The notes below the pieces were generated by a model, which worked only from the letters and a program-made list of their open reading frames with translations, was not told the DNA's origin and did not search any database. A stretch of 64,000 nucleotides of DNA, taken from NCBI RefSeq assembly GCF_021155765.1, contig NC_060107.1:14742501-14806500 (forward strand), written 5' to 3'. Position numbers and translations under genes: made by a program. Origin of the DNA: Diprion similis (lineage: Eukaryota; Arthropoda; Insecta; Hymenoptera; Diprionidae). Below are positions 62,001 through 64,000 of this stretch, one piece after another; positions within the stretch are counted from its first letter, which is position 1, and every line of letters starts with the position of its first letter.

Positions 62001-63879
62001 TTTTCATTTATAAGCTTCAAAGTGTGTAAATAAAAACACGATTTTGAAAACTTATTACGAAATAAATATTTTACAATAACAATATATAAATGGAATTGTA
62101 TATATATTTTAAAATGAAAAAATAGATCTCATAGTTTTTGGAACGTCTGAATAGAAATTTTTTGTAGATTTTAAAACTGCCCTTTAATTTTATCTGCGAT
62201 TTTTGTTTCCTAAGATATTGCTGTACGGACATTTTTTCTCAATGGAAAACTTCTATTATGCACATTTCGACTTGCAAAATATTACGTAAGAATAACTTTT
62301 ACCCCCCTCCCCCTCCCCTGCCCCTGCCCCTTGGGACCCTTACGTAATTAATGAATGGCCCCTAAGCTCATTTTAGTGAAACATAAATTGCATGTTCACC
62401 GGTATTGAAAAGTTTAAGTTTTTATTTTTTAAGGGGGTGCCCTGGCCGATTATGACGGTGACGTATATATTTCCAAACATCAAAGTCTACGTACCTCGAA
62501 CGAGAAAAAGGGCTTCAAAGCTTTATTCTATACCCAATTCTGAACAAAAACAGTCTAATGCTTTTTCATTTGACGCGGAAATGAAGAAATGGCGTGGATT
62601 CTACGATTTTACAATTGCGATTTGGTAGAAACCATGCCATTTCCTTACTTCTGCATTACATGCTAATACATTGGAGTGTTTTTGTTCGGAATGGCGTATA
62701 GGATAGGGTTGTCAAGCCCTTTTCGCGTTTGAGATACGTGGACTTCGATATTTGAAGATATATTCGACTAGAGCCGAGATTAGGGCACCTCGTTAAGATG
62801 TGTTTACAATTATGGCGAAATTAGCCAATTCTCATTTCTGGAACGCGACAAAAACCTTCTAACTTTTTTTCAAATACCCTGAAAAATATTATAAATTGAA
62901 ACCTGTCAGAGCAGTGAGTAAAATTATGATGAAATTTCAAAGTAATATTGGACAGATCTTATAACCTAAAAATGTCAAAGAAACAATTTCTATAAAATTA
63001 AATAGTATCATCAGAGGCGTAACTTATAAAGCGCAAAATAAGCAGAGGAAATCAATTTGAATTTTGCTTTAAGTAGTAATAAATCTCTAAAAAATAGTAA
63101 ACCATTTGTTTGGAATATGCAACACCATTTTGTCTAAATTTTCACCAGAATCGGCAGCAGAAATATTAATGAAAAATGAATAATGAATCAAATAAATTTC
63201 CAACTCTGCCTTTTTAGTTCTGAAAATGCAACCGAGGAAACAACCAAAGCCAGATCAAGAGGCCCAAAGCGTCGCCTCCGATGGAGGTAACAGTGGAGCA
63301 GTGAATCCCGGTACCGTACCAAACGGAGAAACTTCTAAGCAGTTTCTATCGACTGGAAGAACCGGACGCAGAAATGCACTGCCCGATATTCTGGGGCATC
63401 ATGCAGATACGGATACAGCCGATCTACCATCTCGGCTGGAGGCCCTGACGACGGAAACAAAGCAAGGTAGCGGAATTCACAAATACAATATGGCGGCGGC
63501 CCGAGCGATCAGCTGATCGTTTCAACTTCTATTGTAGCTAAATTGCAGGCATATAAGGGGTGAGAGGATTCCATGTAAACGGTTAGAATTTTTTTTTAGT
63601 TTTTCTGAGGTATGAAAGGGGGAAGGGGGTCATTTTATTAGAATTCCATTTTTTATTATAATTCTGAAAAAAACCGAGTTCTGTTATTTCTGCATATTTT
63701 TTTATGGTACCCAATAGTGGAAAACTGAATTGGATTACTGAGAAAAATTAGAATTTTTTAAGGAACAGATATAGTTGAATTTCAGTTCTAAAATCGTGTT
63801 TTTTTTTCGTGTTTCTTTTACAGCCGAGCCGAGCACCAGCAAAGACGGGGCGTCAACTTCACAGCAATACACAGGGTGA
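56030..63879 (+). CDS. PKI: cAMP-dependent protein kinase inhibitor (PKI), with possible N-terminal extension
   Basis: Heat-stable pseudosubstrate inhibitor and nuclear-export adaptor of the PKA catalytic subunit (family knowledge). Secure part: ATG 63226 in exon 63218..63466, then 63824..63879, giving 98 residues. Seen directly: the pseudosubstrate GRTGRRNALPDI at 44-55 with its paired arginines, a preceding Phe (40) in the inhibitory helix region, and a leucine-spaced DLPSRLEAL segment (66-74) where the export signal lies in PKIs. Upstream, ATG 56030-56032 is the last codon of a CpG-rich exon. It joins in phase to 58386..58509 and then to 63218, giving a 143-residue form with a basic N-terminus (RVKSRSRKCC, RPQRRLNRS). 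Whether this upstream part is translated or is 5' UTR is undecided. Reading on past the donor at 63467 would give an alternative end at 63516 inside a repeat. Confidence 0.85.
56033..58385. other. PKI intron 1 (candidate)
   Basis: AT-rich intron between the CpG-rich first exon and the exon at 58386. Includes a (CT)n tract near 56350. No other gene seen. Confidence 0.45.
58749..59530. mobile_element. Foldback element, about 780 bp, with GGGGTGGTCC-like end
   Basis: Left blocks ATTTCCTACTTCTA, CCACCAAATGTACA, ATCGTAAGTCATTG, AAAATCGATTTTT, ACTGGAAAG and GGCCGTCGT all recur inverted on the right (for example TGTATATTTGGTGG, AATCGATTTTTG, ACGACGGCC). The left arm has an extra block of about 100 bp (58870-58975). 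The outer left end resembles that of 31350-31964. Confidence 0.75.
60461..60690 (+). mobile_element. Dispersed MITE-like element, copy 2 (pairs with 51078-51250)
   Basis: Shares AACGTTACTGTAACGATGCAT, GTAAACCATGATAAACAAAA and CTCGTTGAAAGTCATTT with copy 1. The right end TTAACGTTAATAACTTCAGCC is an inverted match of the left end. Confidence 0.7.
61875..62370. mobile_element. DNA element with GGCC-ATT-ATTAATTA ends and a G-rich subterminal tract
   Basis: The left end near AATGGCCCATTTATTAATTA and the right end near TAATTAATGAATGGCCCC are inverted copies. Inside the right end TTACGTAA is followed by five C-runs (62302-62330). From memory, many arthropod MITEs have GGGGCCATTCAT...ATTACGTAA ends with an adjacent G-rich stretch. 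Confidence 0.7.
62427..62797. mobile_element. TTAA-flanked foldback MITE, related to the nested element at 10793-11684
   Basis: The left end TTAAGGGGGTGCCCTGGCCG mirrors the right end AGGGCACCTCGTTAA. Shared inner blocks are GACGTATATAT, ATCAAAGTCTACGTA / TACGTGGACTTCGAT, AAAAAGGGCTT and CATTTGACGCGGAAATGAAG. Length about 370 bp; no transposase. Confidence 0.85.
63486..63586 (-). repeat. ATCAGCTGAT-core dispersed repeat, copy E
   Basis: Reverse-orientation copy: CAATATGGCGGCGG, GCGATCAGCTGATCG, TTGTAGCTAAATTG, GCATATAAGGGG and GTAAACGGTTA. It starts about 20 bp downstream of the PKI splice donor (63467). Confidence 0.75.
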
Positions 63880-64000
63880 CAGCGCCCCGTTTTTTGGCTG
63901 ACAAGAAGGGAGAAATTTTCTGCAACTGCTTTGTGCTCGTACGATGTGAAGAGATTATTGAAAATGGACTTCGCAATTGAAAACTAAACCCTGGCAAAGC

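Larger units (their letters stand above)
58510..63217. other. PKI intron 2 (candidate, 4.7 kb) rich in MITEs
   Basis: Contains the foldback at 58749-59530, a poly(A)/(TA)n tract near 60017-60052, the dispersed element at 60461-60690, the G-rich-ended element at 61875-62370 and the TTAA foldback at 62427-62797. No exon found; the minus ORF at 59873-60277 is low-complexity. Confidence 0.5.

Overview
This is an AT-rich eukaryotic nuclear window with spliced genes, GT-AG introns from about 40 bp to 9 kb, and many small non-autonomous DNA transposons. Gene content and structure point to an insect. A hymenopteran (perhaps a sawfly) is my guess, but nothing in the sequence proves the order.

I could assemble eight protein-coding genes exon by exon, checking reading phase at every junction. 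From left to right: Ak2 (adenylate kinase 2; minus strand, 3' end off the window); Tango11/MFF (mitochondrial fission factor; plus); a PRDM15-type PR/SET zinc-finger regulator with at least 13 exons and 14 fingers (minus); a DHHC palmitoyltransferase with an intronless CDS (plus); SDF2 (ER MIR-domain protein ending HTEL; minus); Serinc (10 coding exons; plus); a nose-resistant-to-fluoxetine-6-like membrane acyltransferase with 12 exons and a 9.3-kb first intron (minus); and PKI, the heat-stable inhibitor of cAMP-dependent protein kinase (plus; 5' exons from about 56.0 kb, coding core at 63.2-63.9 kb). Strands strictly alternate, so neighbours are head-to-head (Ak2/Tango11, PRDM15/DHHC, SDF2/Serinc, nrf-6/PKI) or tail-to-tail. 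The genes are mostly housekeeping or membrane functions (mitochondrion, ER, lipid and protein acylation, kinase control) and do not form one pathway.

The rest is repeats. I see several long foldback or MITE-like elements, some flanked by TTAA. One element sits nested inside another with CAGGGTGTCC ends. A five-copy dispersed family shares a palindromic ATCAGCTGAT core. There is a 36-unit 19-bp minisatellite, a three-copy 141-bp tandem repeat, and a MITE-like element carrying a five-run G-quadruplex motif. Between 46.2 and 55.5 kb no gene could be assembled, but two isolated minus-strand exon-like ORFs are present, one resembling a fibronectin type III repeat.

I found no bacterial-type operon, CRISPR array, rRNA or intact tRNA. 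The most unusual gene-level observations are a possible in-frame N-terminal extension of PKI whose ATG is the last three bases of its first exon, a 39-nt phase-neutral cassette exon in Serinc, and a 9-nt tandem GT/GC donor pair in Tango11.
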